Positions 1 to 12,244 of a DNA stretch of 64,000 nt are shown in pieces. Source of the DNA: Papilionanthe hookeriana x Papilionanthe teres (lineage: Eukaryota; Streptophyta; Magnoliopsida; Asparagales; Orchidaceae); contig CM040421.1 in NCBI GenBank assembly GCA_022702705.1, forward strand, positions 73,774,121-73,838,120. Direction: 5' to 3'. The number at the start of each line of letters is the position of its first letter. The stretch's first letter is position 1. Under the pieces are notes generated by a model. The model ran no database searches. It was given only the letters and a program-made list of their open reading frames with translations, and was not told the DNA's origin. The position numbers and the translations under genes were made by a program.

Positions 1-1864
1 GAGAACTCTTTCTGGTAAAAAAATTTGGTGTCGACTAGACCTGAGCTGATTAATCATTGGACCTGAGCTTCTGCTGACTAGACCTGAGCTGACATAGTCC
101 ACCCCAAGCCTAAGTTGACTCGTTAGGCATTCCTCATACTCCTCCTTGGAAACGGATGAGGTGATTTTCTCCTTCAGCTCAGAAATCTCCTTCTTTAATA
201 CCACTATAGTGTCGATGGATTCCTGATTAGCCTTCTTAGAGTTGTCAAAATTTACCTTTAAAAGGCCTCAATCTTCATGAGCTCTCTTGAGATCCATCTC
301 TAGCGAAGCATCCCTTTTCCGAGCCACGTCCAGAGCTTCGTATAATTTGATCACTCCCAGCCCCAGAAAATGGACACTCTGTGCCATCGTCAATTGCTAC
401 AGGTCCACAATCTTGAGGAGTTCTCAGCAGCTGAAGCCTCCTGGTGTACGACTGAGCTTCTCAGACCACAACAAGTTCAACAAAGCCATGTGCATGCTCC
501 TTTTTTCGTCTATATGTGGATATTGGTCTAACAACTGATCTAGTAGACCGAACCACTTTTCAGACTTGAGCCACTTCCTCCTACAGACCCCTATGTCAGA
601 CTCCCACTCAACGTCCTTCTTGCTCCTAGTCAAAGGTGGGGGTTGTGGGATGTCTATTTCTTTCACCGGCTCCTTCCCCAGTTTACGTGCCATTTCTCCT
701 CGCAGGAAGGTGAGGCTTCATCATCAAATGATGAAGTGGACTTTCCTTTGAATGAACTGTTCAAGGCAATAGGAGTGGCCCACTTATCTTTGGCACTCTC
801 ACACAAGGCAACAAAGCAAAGATCCTTGACTAGCAAATCCAGTGTAATGGAGTCGACAGTGACGTGCTAGATTTCGATGAAGAAGGAGTTGCGGTCACGG
901 TTTCATTCAGATTCTCTTCATTAACAGATGCTCTTTCATCACCTTCCTCTATATCAATAAAATGAGAAACCTATTTTTTAGGGATGGCGGTAATTTTGCC
1001 TGTCACTGTATATTGAACAGCAATGCTGGTCTCCGGCATAAAATTAAGGTATCTCGAGGCCACACTATAAGGAAGCAAGTCCCCGTTTTCTACAGAATTA
1101 CTTGGTCCCGGGAGAAGCTGCTCCTTCCAGTTCTTGGTGGCTAACTTCTCCTTCACTGCCTTGGACTTGATTACCTCATCAATATCTGAGAGGTGCCATT
1201 GTTTCTTGGTTATCTTACCCAAAGCAAATGGGTATCTATCTTCTCTGCAGTATACTGGAGAACCGAGAGAGGACGACAGGTCAACATCGTCTTGTTAACA
1301 TCCATACTTGATGGAAGAGAATTTGGCTTATCCACTGCTCACTCTGATGGCTTGGTTCGTATCCCCCAATTGCTAAAACAAGAACCGACCAATAAATTCT
1401 TTTTAAAATCCTTTATTTTAATCTCCACTCCCAATAGGTGGAGTTCCTTGGCCACTGAAAACAAGGCAAAGCACTACTTATCAATCTTGAACTAGAAAAC
1501 AGGTAGATCAACCACGAAATATGTTCCTGATGATAATAGAGGACGAAAGTTATTATTGTGGCTATAAATTTCAGCAACACTTGTGCTAGAATGACCCCAT
1601 ATGTATTGAAAACACTCAAGAGCTCATCAGACAGGGAAACAAGAGACCATACATAAATTGGTCCGGATAGAAGACCAAATCCTTACCTAATTCGTCACTC
1701 ACTTGCACCAAACCAAACATCCTCCGAAGTACGATATCATCATAAAGATAATACTTCCTCTACAACTTCTTCACGTTGTCATTTGTCAAGAATGAATGAT
1801 TGACACCATTGTCAAAGCCAAAAAAGAGCAGGGAAATGGAGCCATCTCACCAAAAGATGAAAGG
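1..1864 (-). pseudogene. Decayed gypsy-type retrotransposon ORF with coiled coil
   Basis: Read on the minus strand, a protein-like frame runs from about 1864 off the left edge, broken by stops and shifts. The N-terminal part (1864-1410) has a phrase like FYPDQFMYGLLFP followed by a hydrophobic stretch, as in the plant 'putative transposase, gypsy type' ORFs that accompany Tat-branch elements. A middle part (1222-971 and 693-424) is basic and serine/proline rich. The C-terminal part (about 280-1) is a heptad-rich coiled coil with motifs such as KKEISELKEKI. No cellular gene matches. It may be the ORF1 or gag-like ORF of a separate Tat-type element whose remainder lies left of the window. Family assignment is inference; the decayed coding character is visible directly. 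Confidence 0.5.
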
Positions 1865-2691
1865 AGAAGAAAGACCGAAGGCATAGAGAAAGAAATTGGA
1901 ACACGTAAAGAAAAAATAAATATTCCCTTCCCTATTTATAGCTAAACACTCAAAACAAAGCGTCACGTAATGATTAGTGTAACATCTAACATATTTTAAA
2001 ATTTATTTGAAAGCTTGTTTTATTAGAAATAACTTTATTACAAGCCTTGAATAAAGTGCTCCAAGGCCCTAATCGAGATATACCCCCTCTGAGTTAACCT
2101 TCGGAGGACTTGCCTAACCAAATATAGTCCACTTAATTGGGCTCACGTGAAACTTGCTCAGATCAGCTCACTCATGGAGCGCTTCTAGCTCGCTCAGCGC
2201 CTCGGCAAGCCCGCTTCGCATAATGAAGAACTTCACCTGCATGGCTACTACCTCTGAGTCTGTGGTTGCCATGTTGACTGATAAACCCCACACAGGATCT
2301 AAAGCCGAAACTCTAGCCGCTCCCTCTGAAGAACCAACCAACACCGCCAAGGGTCTGGTCATGTCTGTCTGTTGCTCCATGGATCTGGGATAAGCCAGCC
2401 GCCACTCTGTTCGCTACTGTTGAGAGCTGATAGCGAGCAAAGGGTCGAGCAACTGCTCCCCCTTCAGAGTGATTGATGGCAGAAGTCCTGCAAACTCATC
2501 CTACATATTGGCCACCGTAGTGGGTTCAGATTCAACAATGTCCTTTGAAGGGCCACCATCTTTGTGGCCTTCCATCCATACTACTTCATCTGCATTGGGA
2601 TAATATTAAAAAAATTTTAAAAATCATGAACGACAAAAAAAAAGCTTTATGTTCCCATTAGTCTATCTATTGTGCAAAGGGCCATCAAAAG

Positions 2692-2692
<1 letters not shown>
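1865..2692. other. No clear gene; possible further decayed minus ORF
   Basis: Mixed-composition DNA. A 70-aa minus-strand frame at 2168-2380 (alanine, serine and glutamate rich) could be a further piece of the ORF to its left, but it carries no motif I recognise. Nothing else here is supportable. Confidence 0.3.

Positions 2693-2741
<49 letters not shown>
2693..2741. repeat. (CT)24 microsatellite
   Basis: An uninterrupted run of about 24 CT dinucleotides. It produces a Ser-Leu repeat in a spurious plus-strand frame. It is likely polymorphic in length. Confidence 0.97.
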
Positions 2742-2745
<4 letters not shown>

Positions 2746-3290
2746 GACGAGGTACCTCCACCTCCCAATAGTGGCCACCTACCGCCAGCAAGACTTGTTG
2801 GCCCTCGGTAATTGTGTTCGCATCAGGCCCGTATGCCAGAGTTTCCCGCCAAAGCTTTTTCAGCGACTGTTCCTCGGTGCCATCAAATGAGTTGACTACG
2901 TCAACTTGATTAGGTTAGAGCCTTGACAAGTTTTCATTTTTCACACTCTTCCTCTTCTTTATAAGGGCTGGGGCCTAGAAGCTCGTCTTGGTTTGAATTT
3001 TTGGTTCTATGTCGAACTGGCTCGTACCATCACCCATGATTTACCTCGGCTATCGAGAAAAAGCTGACGACTAAGGATGCAACACCAAGTCTAGGCACGA
3101 AACCAAAAGGGAAGTAAATTGTTCAATCAATTCTTGATTTTGATGCCACTGACTGTTTAATAATTTCCCTGTTATTAATAAAAAATACACACCAATATTT
3201 TTGGCACAAATCTCAAAGTAATCAAACAACTAAAGATGATGACACAACGATTGAGGCATTAAATTTAAGAGACATGATCTTTACCGCTCC
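2742..3290. other. No gene seen
   Basis: Noncoding sequence without a long frame, repeat or RNA gene that I can see. It may be the leader or flank of the LTR-like segment to the right. Confidence 0.5.
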
Positions 3291-3900
3291 TTTGAAAGAT
3301 TAACTGTTTGAAAAAGTCAACCCTCGGTGAATACAATCGGCAGGCCTATCGACGGTCCTAGTTGTTAAAGCTCACTAAAAGCCAATCGAACGCAATCGGC
3401 CATCCGACCACTCAATCCTTAGCATAAATGACCTCAACTCAGCCCATCACTTTGGTCGACCAAACCAGAACACGTTGATCGACTGATTACAACTTTATTT
3501 GAATTCAAATTGTAATTTAAATTTAGTATTAAATCGACACATTAATTGCATTAAGGGCGGTTTCTATAATCTTTTTATCCTTTCGGTGATTGAGGGTTAT
3601 TTCCATATCCACTCTCTCCTTCGTGTAATTGCACAATAAGACCTCCTATAAATAAGAGACTCGACGATGAACAAAGGACCACAGTCTAAGGACTCTTTCC
3701 CGGTCTTTTTACGAAGATTCTCCTATTAGTTTGCTTCTCTTCCTACTCCTCATTCTCCCGTCTCTAACTCTCAAGGCGTGTATTTCCAAAGCACAATTCA
3801 TGATTTAACAAATATCTTCTCAATTTATTTTATATCAATATTGTTTTAAACAAGTCGGCTCTTGAGCTAATGAGTCGGATAGCTTCAACATTGCTCATTA
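3291..3900 (+). promoter_or_regulatory. LTR-like promoter segment (possible solo LTR)
   Basis: This stretch has the layout of a plant LTR promoter. An AT-rich upstream part leads to a TATAAATA box at about 3650-3657, then a pyrimidine-rich, probably transcribed leader with TCTCC and TTCTC runs. I could not find paired TG...CA ends with a target duplication, so the limits are approximate. It could equally be the promoter of an unrelated noncoding unit. Confidence 0.3.
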
Positions 3901-4616
3901 ACTTATTTGAGCTCACCTCACAAGCCACTTATCAAGCAGAGCCTGTGTCTGCATGCAAGTTGCACACCTATATGTTATATCTTCACTAAAAAAAAAAAAA
4001 TTATTTGCTATGTGCATTATTCGCCACTTGTGCGTGTACGTGGAATCCAATTAGTTCTTTTAATTACCCAAAACGGGTTTTATTAAACTCAAATAAGCCC
4101 AAAAGCCTCTTCGGGAAGGCTCCACCATAACAGAAAATAAGGAATCAACCCAGGCTTATCCAGAATTTATAGGCGGTCCACTTTTACGTACATGACGTCA
4201 TGTCGTGAATAATGATACAGCCGCCTGCATTATGAACTAAAATATAACACGCCAATAAAAAGAAAAATTAAGATTTAAAGCGCATTAACTGATAGCTAAT
4301 GACATATTCATTTTTTAATACAAATTTAAGCCGACGCTAAAGTTAATCAATAGTCCATCTTTTCCTACTTTATTCTGCGAGTGGGAATCATGGCCACGTG
4401 AAATGACGGAGCCGAAGAGGGCACCGATTCCTCAATACAATTCCGGTTCCCACGAAGCACGTGCGGAACCGTTAGTGGTATTAAGGGCACTACTGCTGTT
4501 TCTTTTGTCATCCTTACCAGTTGTGTTCCCCACCGCCACTGCGTCGTTTGTTCTTCTTCCGCAGGTTGCTGACGCTTGTCTGGTTGGAAGAATAAGAGAA
4601 AATATCTATATATATA
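3901..4616. other. Unassigned; doubtful 91-aa frame
   Basis: A plus-strand frame at 4403-4678 (91 aa) has a hydrophobic stretch at about residues 26-55 but no motif, and it runs into the foldback element on its right. I judge it a chance frame. No other feature seen. Confidence 0.3.
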
Positions 4617-4850
4617 GTACGCACGTAAAATTATGTGAGTATTCTAATTATTTTGAGAGTATTGAGAAGTTATATTAATGTTATTGAAGTTAATACCTCC
4701 AAAAATCTCACAATAATCCTCCATATAACACGGAGCCGTGAAAGTATTGGTAGGTTTTTGGGGGTTATTGAGAGGTTATTGGAGTTAATACCCCAATAAC
4801 CTCTCAATAACCCCACAATAGAGAGAACGCACGCACAAGTGCGTGTGTAC
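4617..4850. mobile_element. Foldback / MITE-like element with perfect 22-bp hairpin
   Basis: The core is a perfect inverted repeat: arm 4761-4782, 10-base loop 4783-4792, arm 4793-4814 (arm begins GGGGTTATTGAGAGG). Imperfect outer ends, GTACGCACG at 4617-4625 and CGTGTGTAC at 4842-4850, face each other, and the right end forms its own small hairpin. The left half (4630-4700) carries degenerate relatives of the same TTATTGAGAG words. There is no coding capacity. Size and structure suit a nonautonomous DNA transposon, but I could not confirm a target duplication. Confidence 0.5.
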
Positions 4851-5739
4851 TCCATACATAAATAACGCTCAAGAATAAGAACAGACTAGACATGATGTAA
4901 CAGCAGATCGTAATAGGGTGGTAGTTAATACTCCCTTAGTGAAATCTTTATCGTTGCTTATATTTAAGCTGATCAAATAATATTTTAAAGTTAATGGAAG
5001 CAATATATATAATCTTTTAAATCACAAATAATAATAATAATAAAACAATCAAGTGTATAAAAAAATAGGATATATGATAAAAAATGACTAATCTAAAATA
5101 AAAAAAGTTGAAGAGAGAACTATAATCCTTAACCATATTACACTCAATAATATTTTGAAACGCCTACTAGGAGTAAAATACTATAAGTGACATCACATAT
5201 GTTAATTTATGGGGAAAAATAGCTGATTAAATTAAGAGCGAAATTGACAGAAAGGCATTAACTATAAGGCTCGATATTAATAATAACTTCAACGTCACGT
5301 GCTTATAAAATTCTTTGTCCGAACAATAACAGGTTAGTATTTATATAAATGTAACCATGGTGATAAAAGATTATGCTAAGTGTTTTCTCAATAGTACAAG
5401 ACATTGATTAAGATCATAATTATTCATAATTTTTTTTTCCAGGTTTCAAAAGCAATTTTCAATTCATCTACATATCAAACCAAAATTTGTTGATATTTGT
5501 TTTTTAAATCAAATTTGAAATTCAAATTTTGGAAAATGCATTAATTTGTGGGTAGTTGATCATTTTCTAAAAAAAATAATTTGTTCGTATATTTATATCC
5601 AATATATTTTATAATTCAAAATGTTAATATTTTAAATGATAGTGATTTAATAAATTATCAAACTCTTAAAACAAATATTTAATGTTTAATCTTTCTTAAG
5701 AGTTTATAAAGTTGGGACAACACATTGTTTAAGATGCTT
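4851..5739. other. AT-rich DNA, no gene seen
   Basis: Strongly AT-rich sequence with short homopolymers and no frame worth calling. The right part may be an unrecognisably decayed continuation of the giant-LTR fragment that follows. Confidence 0.5.
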
Positions 5740-6042
5740 GTCGCCTGCTGAAGATGTTTGATTTAATTTAGTATATGTATAATTTAGAAAATAATATTTT
5801 AATTTGAAAATACAAAATCAAACCGATCTCATATAAAAGAGCACAACATCACGAGCTATGCATCTTCCTCAAAGAACTGACACATTACTTCATGATGAGA
5901 CTCATTTAAATAAACTAAATAACCTATTACATCTGTTTAGTCCGCGAACCATTTATGTTGACCGAAAAGTTCTCCTACTAATATGAAAAATCAGATATGG
6001 TTTATATTAAAATATGTTCTTAATGTTACCTATAAAGACAAG
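5740..6042 (-). mobile_element. Old fragment of the giant LTR (LTR 3' end)
   Basis: This segment aligns by eye, with many differences, to the start of the inverted giant LTR at about 20710-21020. Shared words include ATCAAACCGATCTCA, GACTCATTTAAATAAACTA and TTTAGTCCGCGAACC. It is clearly older than the three long copies. It is cut at 6042 by the Athila-like 3' LTR, so it was the target, or part of the target, of element E1. Confidence 0.7.
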
Positions 6043-7680
6043 TGGTGCGACTTTTTTTAAATGCCAAAATTTTATGAACTTAGATATATATATATTGATT
6101 TAGATTTCTAGTGAGTCACACATTCAAAACGCAAGTATACGCATCGCTCAAGTAATGCAGAGCTCTAATGGAGTCATGGTTATCGATCCCACGAGGAGGT
6201 TTGCAAACTCTATAATGGAGGACATAAATCACCACTCGAATCACAACACAATTGCAGCAATTACTAATAATTTAAGGATGTTCAGATAGTAGTAGTTACT
6301 AATTATAACAAAGTATGTTCTACTCTTCTAACACAATTAATAAACATAAGACTAAACTTTTTAACAAAATTTCAAATTGCAAGAAAGAATTCTTCTCCTT
6401 TCCAATGATAATGTGATAATTTAGTTACATAAATCAGTGATACAACTGTATTGTGCCAAATAGGAGCATTCTTATTCTTTACTTTCTTTCGACCAATATA
6501 AAGAATATTGGCTAATCCTAAGCTTAGTCCCTAAATCCATGGTTAGGCTGGGAGGATATCGACAGTCATTACGGAGCTCCCACTTCCGTTCGCCTAAAGA
6601 CTAACTCTTGCTTTAGTTTGCATACCATTGGACCAAATTGAGGATTTCAGTCTGTCACTCTAAAATCTCCAATTCTACACCCATTAAAACATATTTCCCT
6701 ATTTATTTGCACCCAACACCAATGAACTACGTCACTCATTCATGGACATTGAATGTGACCTTCACTTTTGTTGTATAATTCATAGTCCTTTCATAACATA
6801 TGTCTCACAACAAGTTTTAATTATCAATTGGCTAAATCAAAAAGTAAATGAAGTTCGAAATGCAAAGGTCATGACAAAATTTTCATATTAAATCAGCACA
6901 TCATTCTCATATCACGACGTCAACACATCACATGAAAAGGAGGAAGACAAAAAAATCTACTCAAGACTCATGACGAAAATGCGACAGAAGATGGATTTCA
7001 TATATAAAAGCAATGTCATACAAACAAAGGAAAGTAAATACAACTTATCTCAATTTCATCCCCAAGCGAATCTCTTGAAATTTCTTTGACTCCTCTTCCT
7101 TCTCCACAACAACACAAAATTCTCCCTTAAGATGAGTAAAGAGGAAGAAATCTCTCACTTTTCCTCTCCTCCTACACTTCTTAGTAGATAAAACACACTA
7201 AACACTAATCCCTGGACTCTCTCTAATGGACTCTCCACTCAAGAACAAATGAAAAGATTCTGAGAAACACTGAAGAGATTCCTTATTTTTGGCTCCAAAT
7301 TAGTTTAAATTTGGGTAGAGCTGACTTTCCCAAGAGTTCCCTCAACCACCCCTCCAAAATCCGACCAAATACATTGAATATGGTTGAATTCGTGATAGGG
7401 CGTGGTCGAACGCTCGATAGGGTGCTTTCTGACCCCCATTTTCAGTCTTCTGTCCAAACTATCTGAATTTAGGTGCGGTACGGTGCTGGTGAGGGCAATG
7501 TCCGGCGCTCTAGGTTAAAATGTTCAATTTGCCTCATTTTTCTCTGAATGCGCTCCTTTTTGCTTCCTTTTGCTCCAAAGGCCTAAAATCATTGTATCTG
7601 CATGAAATCATGAAAAATACTCTTTTTTAAAGTGCAATATCATAAAAAATAAGTATGAAATAGGCATTAAAAAGCTATCA
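6043..7680 (-). mobile_element. E1 3' LTR (about 1.64 kb)
   Basis: Read on the minus strand the LTR begins TGATAGC at 7680 and ends GCACCA at 6043. The first 1.1 kb (plus coordinates) is nearly the same as the E1 5' LTR at 29709-30782. A GC-rich block at 7472-7512 (minus-sense GAGCGCCGGACA) is the LTR copy of the dyad motif that also precedes both post-pol ORFs. The left flank is giant-LTR debris. Confidence 0.85.
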
Positions 7681-9129
7681 AATTTTCAGTGGATCAAGTT
7701 CTTCGAAACTTAACTATTACTTGTCCTCAAGTAATGTGGTTAATAAATAAAATAATGATCCACTGCAATGAACTTTATTTCTAGAATACCATGATTTTGG
7801 TTTAGATAAATATAGTAGTAAAAATTTCAGAGAGACTTTTTAGTAATTCAGATAAATTCTGCAGGTGTAAGGCTATCTAGTCATCAAGTCTAAGAGTTCT
7901 AGTCTCCTACTCATTTCAAAAATTATTGTAGATTGTCCTATTTAGGTAAATTCTGTAGGTGTAAGACTATCTAGTCATCAAGTCTAAGAGTTCTACTCGA
8001 AGATTTTTGGTTACTGTGGATTACATGAAAAAAAGTTTATGAGAACACTACTAGTAAAGATGTTAATCCATACATATAAGTTCAGGAAAGTAAATAAGTT
8101 CTCCCTTTAGGTAGGTTCAAGTGAAGCCAATTTTTGATTGAGCATCTTCTCAAGCTTCTCCTATCTTTTTTTTTCTTTTCTTTTAACATTTGGATTGCTT
8201 TTCAATCCTATATATTCTTTCTCTCTTTTTTCATGGATTGTTTTTCAATCTTTCTTTTCTTTTTCATGTGAGGATTACTATATCTGGATAGCCTTTAATA
8301 ATTTTGAACTTCACGTTTCTTTCCCTAAATTTGGAACTTACCATAACCTTTACCTTATAGATATTTCTTTAGCTTATAAAAGATTCATCATGGAGTTCCA
8401 ATCCTTTCCTTTCACATAAATTTTAAAGATTATTAATATTTCAAAAATACAGTTTTCCTTACTTTGTATAGTTGACTATGTTCCTATTGTCTTAAACAAA
8501 ATATCTTAGCCTACAAAATTACTTTTCATTACCAAAAACTCTCATTCAAGTCCACTAGAGTACTTAAATAGAATCAAAATACTATTATCTGAAGTTAAGC
8601 TCTATTATAGAAAATCATGTTAATATTTTTGAAAATACTTTTAAATGAGAACAATTAACAGTTAATCCTTTCCCTCCCTAAAACTTAAGTTTTTGAATAC
8701 TAATAAAACTAGCATAGGTAGAAAAAAAAATAGATATAAACATGTATATAACTCATACCTCATTGTGTTGGGCTTTTCATACCTTTGAATTTAGGTTAGT
8801 CTTCTTCCTAAATTTAGAATAGTAGGCCTGAAATGATTTAGAGCTTTTCTACACACATAATATATTAGAATTTGCAGGGTGAAGAATTTTGAAACTTTAA
8901 AAACATAAAACATCAACTAAAGATCACATATTAACATCCAATTGTTACAATCATAGATTAAATTAATAAACCAAATATATGCAAATTCACATATCACATC
9001 ACATCACTTCATAACATATTACAAATTAAAGTTCCACATGACATACAACCAAATACAACTTACATAACCAATAAAAATCTCAATTTCAACAAGAAATAGT
9101 AAATGAAATGAAAATAAAGATACTACACT
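7681..9129 (-). other. E1 3' noncoding region with CTTGAGGACAAG motif
   Basis: Noncoding stretch between the last ORF and the 3' LTR. At 7717-7734 lies TTACTTGAGGACAAGTAA on the minus strand, a near-palindrome that I recall as common just upstream of the 3' LTR in plant Athila-type elements. A direct repeat of about 50 bp occurs at 7853-7902 and 7946-7995 (shared word TATCTAGTCATCAAGTCTAA). Plus-strand frames here, such as 8138-8419, only reflect T-rich sequence. Confidence 0.6.
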
Positions 9130-10228
9130 ACCGATCATAATCTGTAGGAGCTCCAACATCTTGAGGTTCATCAGGCTGGTATGGAGTGTACTCAGGGTAT
9201 GTAGGGAATACAACACTAATGTCTCCCCTTAGGAATCTCATCTGTGCGTCATGATAAGCTATTTCGTATTCTCACTAACGCACTTGATAATCATCATTTA
9301 TTTTATTCCTTGATTCTAGTCCTCCTACTCTGGTGTTCAACTTTTCTAACTGATCCATAACATCATAAAGAGTAGAGTTCCTAGATGTAGATGATCTCTT
9401 CTGACTAGAAGAAGGTACATCATTACTTTTACTCCAACTCCAACCTACATGGGCTGTATATGTCTTCAGGTTTAATTTACTAATGGGCTTCAGGGGGTGG
9501 ACTACCTCATCATTATCTTCAATTTCTACAACTGACTGAATACACAGGGCATGAATCAGGCTGGTGTCTCCTAGTCCTCCTGTAGTCTATCTTTTTGAAA
9601 TATTCAGAATACTTCTATGAATAATAGCCCCAATATTGATATTTTTCATGTTCTCAATACGGTAATCTAATACAGCTCTCTCTACAGTTACTTCGCTGTG
9701 GTGGCGGTAAACATAAGTCTTGCAGATATGAAATAATGTCAGGCTTTCAATGCATGATTCATCATAGAAAGGGAGAAGTTAACTTTTTTGCTTCTGTTTA
9801 ATCTTCCATTCTCCTTTTTTGTCAGTCAGAGAATTCATAACCATATCAAGTCCCTCATCATTAACAACAAAATGTTCATATTCACAATAGTGAGGTTCTC
9901 TTAACTGGTAAAATGTATTAATGTGTGCAGGGGTAAACGCAACCATTTGTCCTCTAATAAGTATATATTCACTCTCAGAGTAATACAGATTAGCATAAAA
10001 TTCTCGTACGATCCTTAGCATCGCAACGACAGTAAAATAATAGAAAATCTCCCACTGAAGATTTGCAATTAATTCTTCTATCACTCCTTCTGGATTTTCA
10101 AAAGCTTTCTCTCGAATACACTTCTTATTGCTAAGAAATGTACTAAAGTGGGAGTGAGATTTAAAATTCACAAAATTCCTTTCATTGTATTCCAATTTTC
10201 TTTTCCCTTTCAGCAATTTTTGAGCCAT
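9130..10228 (-). pseudogene. E1 post-pol ORF b (putative plant transposon protein)
   Basis: The frame starts at the ATG at 10228 (MAQKLLKGKRKLEY) and reads 149 codons to a stop at about 9780. It then continues in frame as RHHSEVTVERAVLDYRIEN and on to a C-terminal tail rich in proline and tyrosine near 9140. Central words FYYFTVVAMLRIVREFYANL and FTPAHINTFYQL match the E2 protein at 47033-47547. This is the 'putative plant transposon protein' domain that follows pol in many Athila-like elements. Its biochemical role is unknown to me. A coiled-coil-like segment (MDQLEKLNTRVGGLESR) precedes the tail. Broken by at least one in-frame stop. Confidence 0.75.
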
Positions 10229-10479
10229 TTTTATAAAAATATCAAAATATCCAAATCAATCTCAAAATTGCAAGGTAGTAGGCTCCAAAGTAAATTTAAG
10301 TAAATAAGAACTTCAATACCATTAAAAATCTACAAAATTTCTCTAAAAACCTCAAATTTTGAATCTTCCTAATGTAAGAGATTTCCACGGTCAAAAAAAA
10401 AAAAAAAAAATTTAAAGTGAAGCTCTTACCGAGAGAAGATGGAATTCGAACTTTTTCGGCCACGAAATCACTCTAAATC

Positions 10480-10760
10480 CAAATGCAAGTGAGCCCTAGA
10501 TGTGAAAGTTGGCCTTGGCTGGAGGTAGAAGACGATGGATGGGGTTAAAACAGTGGGTCCCAGGGTTAAATCGCGAGATTTGAGTAATATGGACTTTATG
10601 AGTGTCTGGCGCAGTCCAGCGCTGGTGATAACGCCGTTCGATGCTAGTTTCGATTTAATATGCCAAAGTATTTGTAATTTGGCACGGTCCGACATTGATG
10701 GTAGCGTTGTCTGGCGTCAGTTTAAATTTCGGGCTTCCAAACTTCTTTTACAATTTCGAT
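10480..10760 (-). promoter_or_regulatory. E1 spacer 2: GC dyad plus TTTAA box before ORF b
   Basis: The spacer contains the perfect dyad CCAGCGCTGG (10616-10625) inside a GC-rich block (10604-10640). On the minus strand this is followed about 30 bp later by a GATTTAACC box (10564-10573) and a C-rich leader. The ATG of ORF b lies about 336 bp further on. The block resembles that in the E1 LTR and spacer 1. Promoter function is inference from layout. Confidence 0.45.
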
Positions 10761-11060
10761 CATTTTAAGCCCGCACCGACGTCTAATTTGTCCATTTAAG
10801 CATCGAATAACGTACTAAAGCCATGGAAAACAATAATTTTTACACAAACAACACAAAACATCACTTTGATATATAAAATCCAAATTACAAACACAAATAA
10901 GTATCACTAGACTCTACACATTTGTCAAGCCATAAAACACTAAATTTCAGCGTTGCTCACAACCACGACACTCAAACGCTGAAAACTAAACATGAAAGCA
11001 AATTCAAACATGGAAATCAAGCAAAGCAAACTAAGTAATAAGTTCAAATACTTAAACACA
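10761..11060. other. E1 intergenic stretch, nothing recognised
   Basis: AT-rich noncoding DNA between the two post-pol modules; no frame, repeat or signal seen. Confidence 0.5.
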
Positions 11061-12244
11061 TAATAGAGTCTCTACTTATCCTCAGAACAATCGTTATCTC
11101 TAATGTCTCCAATTGATTGAACGTGAATGAACAAATTATAGAAGGTATGATACGAGAATTCTTCAGTTGAATTCTCCTCAATCGAGCCCTTTCTTTTCAT
11201 CAAGCGTATCAGACTTCCTTCAAGATACCCAGAATGCTCAAAGTGTTCCTTCATTCTCCAATCCAGGTGATACTATAATTCAGGTATATTGTTGATTGCA
11301 CTCATCAGGTGTTGCATCTCTTTCTCCAATTATCTGCAAACTTTCAGGAAAGTAAGGAGGAATAGGCTTTGAACTCTGATATTGTTGCTCTTCAATAATA
11401 ATCATGTCATTCACATCTCCAGCTGCCTGTTTACTGTGTTCATCTTCGGGGTCCAGAGGCTTCTAGAGAAGAAGTACTCTCTCCCAATTTTCATAAGGCA
11501 CTTGTGATTGACTGCAGAGAAGAAATATGGTGGAAGGATGTCCAAGCCCATATTTTGATCCATGTACATTCAATCCAAAATATATTTCACAATAATAGAA
11601 CTAATATGAATCAACATCCCCATTTGGATACAGTAGTTCAAAATAACACATTCCTTAGTCACTTTACTGATTTTCATAGTTTGGAGTAATTTTGCACATA
11701 TAAAATAATGCAAGTGCTTCGATGTAGGATTCAAAAGTGTGGTAAAAAAACTCACATACCTATTATCTCTTATTTCCCAATCAACATTCTCATCCGTCAA
11801 ATATCTGTATATATCGTACATAGTGTCTCTCCTTGGGATAAAATTTGAATAATGACAAATCGACACATTCTCAATCATATATAAGTCATTAATCTTCGCA
11901 GGATTAAATGTGACAAGCCTGCCTCACATATAGACTGATCCTTCATTGATCCCATGAAGATTTGCATAAAATTCTTTCACAACAGGGACAACTATGGTAG
12001 AAGTAGTGTAACATAAAACTTCCCAACGTCATTGAACAATAATTTCTTCAATATGAGTAGTAGGAGAGTTCAAACCTCAATTCACGAAGCCTTGCTCCTT
12101 CATCAGCCTCTTCTTTGAAATGTTTTTGTTGAACAGACGTTGCGCTTTGAAACTGATGAACTTTCTATGGTTGAAAACTTGAAATCTTGAAGTTTCGATC
12201 TAGTCAGAATCAATTTGGACTAGATTTGGGATCTTTCTTTTCAT
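11061..12244 (-). pseudogene. E1 post-pol ORF a (second copy of the transposon protein)
   Basis: The frame begins at the ATG at 12244 (MKRKIPNLVQ) and continues with a few stops through words such as KEFYANLHG, VTFNPAKIND and RYLTDENVDWEIRD, ending near 11570. A C-terminal piece (KRKGSIEENSTEEF) lies at 11072-11254. It is clearly related to ORF b at 9130-10228 but far diverged, so the duplication is old and probably belongs to the family's architecture. Function unknown; degraded in this copy. Confidence 0.65.

Noticed and set aside
4403..4678. 91-aa frame with a hydrophobic segment, possible secreted peptide
   Set aside because: It runs into the foldback element, has no homologous copy in view and no clear promoter; support is too weak to call a gene.
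8138..8419. 93-aa plus-strand frame rich in Phe and Ser, membrane-like
   Set aside because: It comes from a T-rich stretch in the 3' noncoding part of a minus-strand element and has no motif; composition explains the hydrophobicity.
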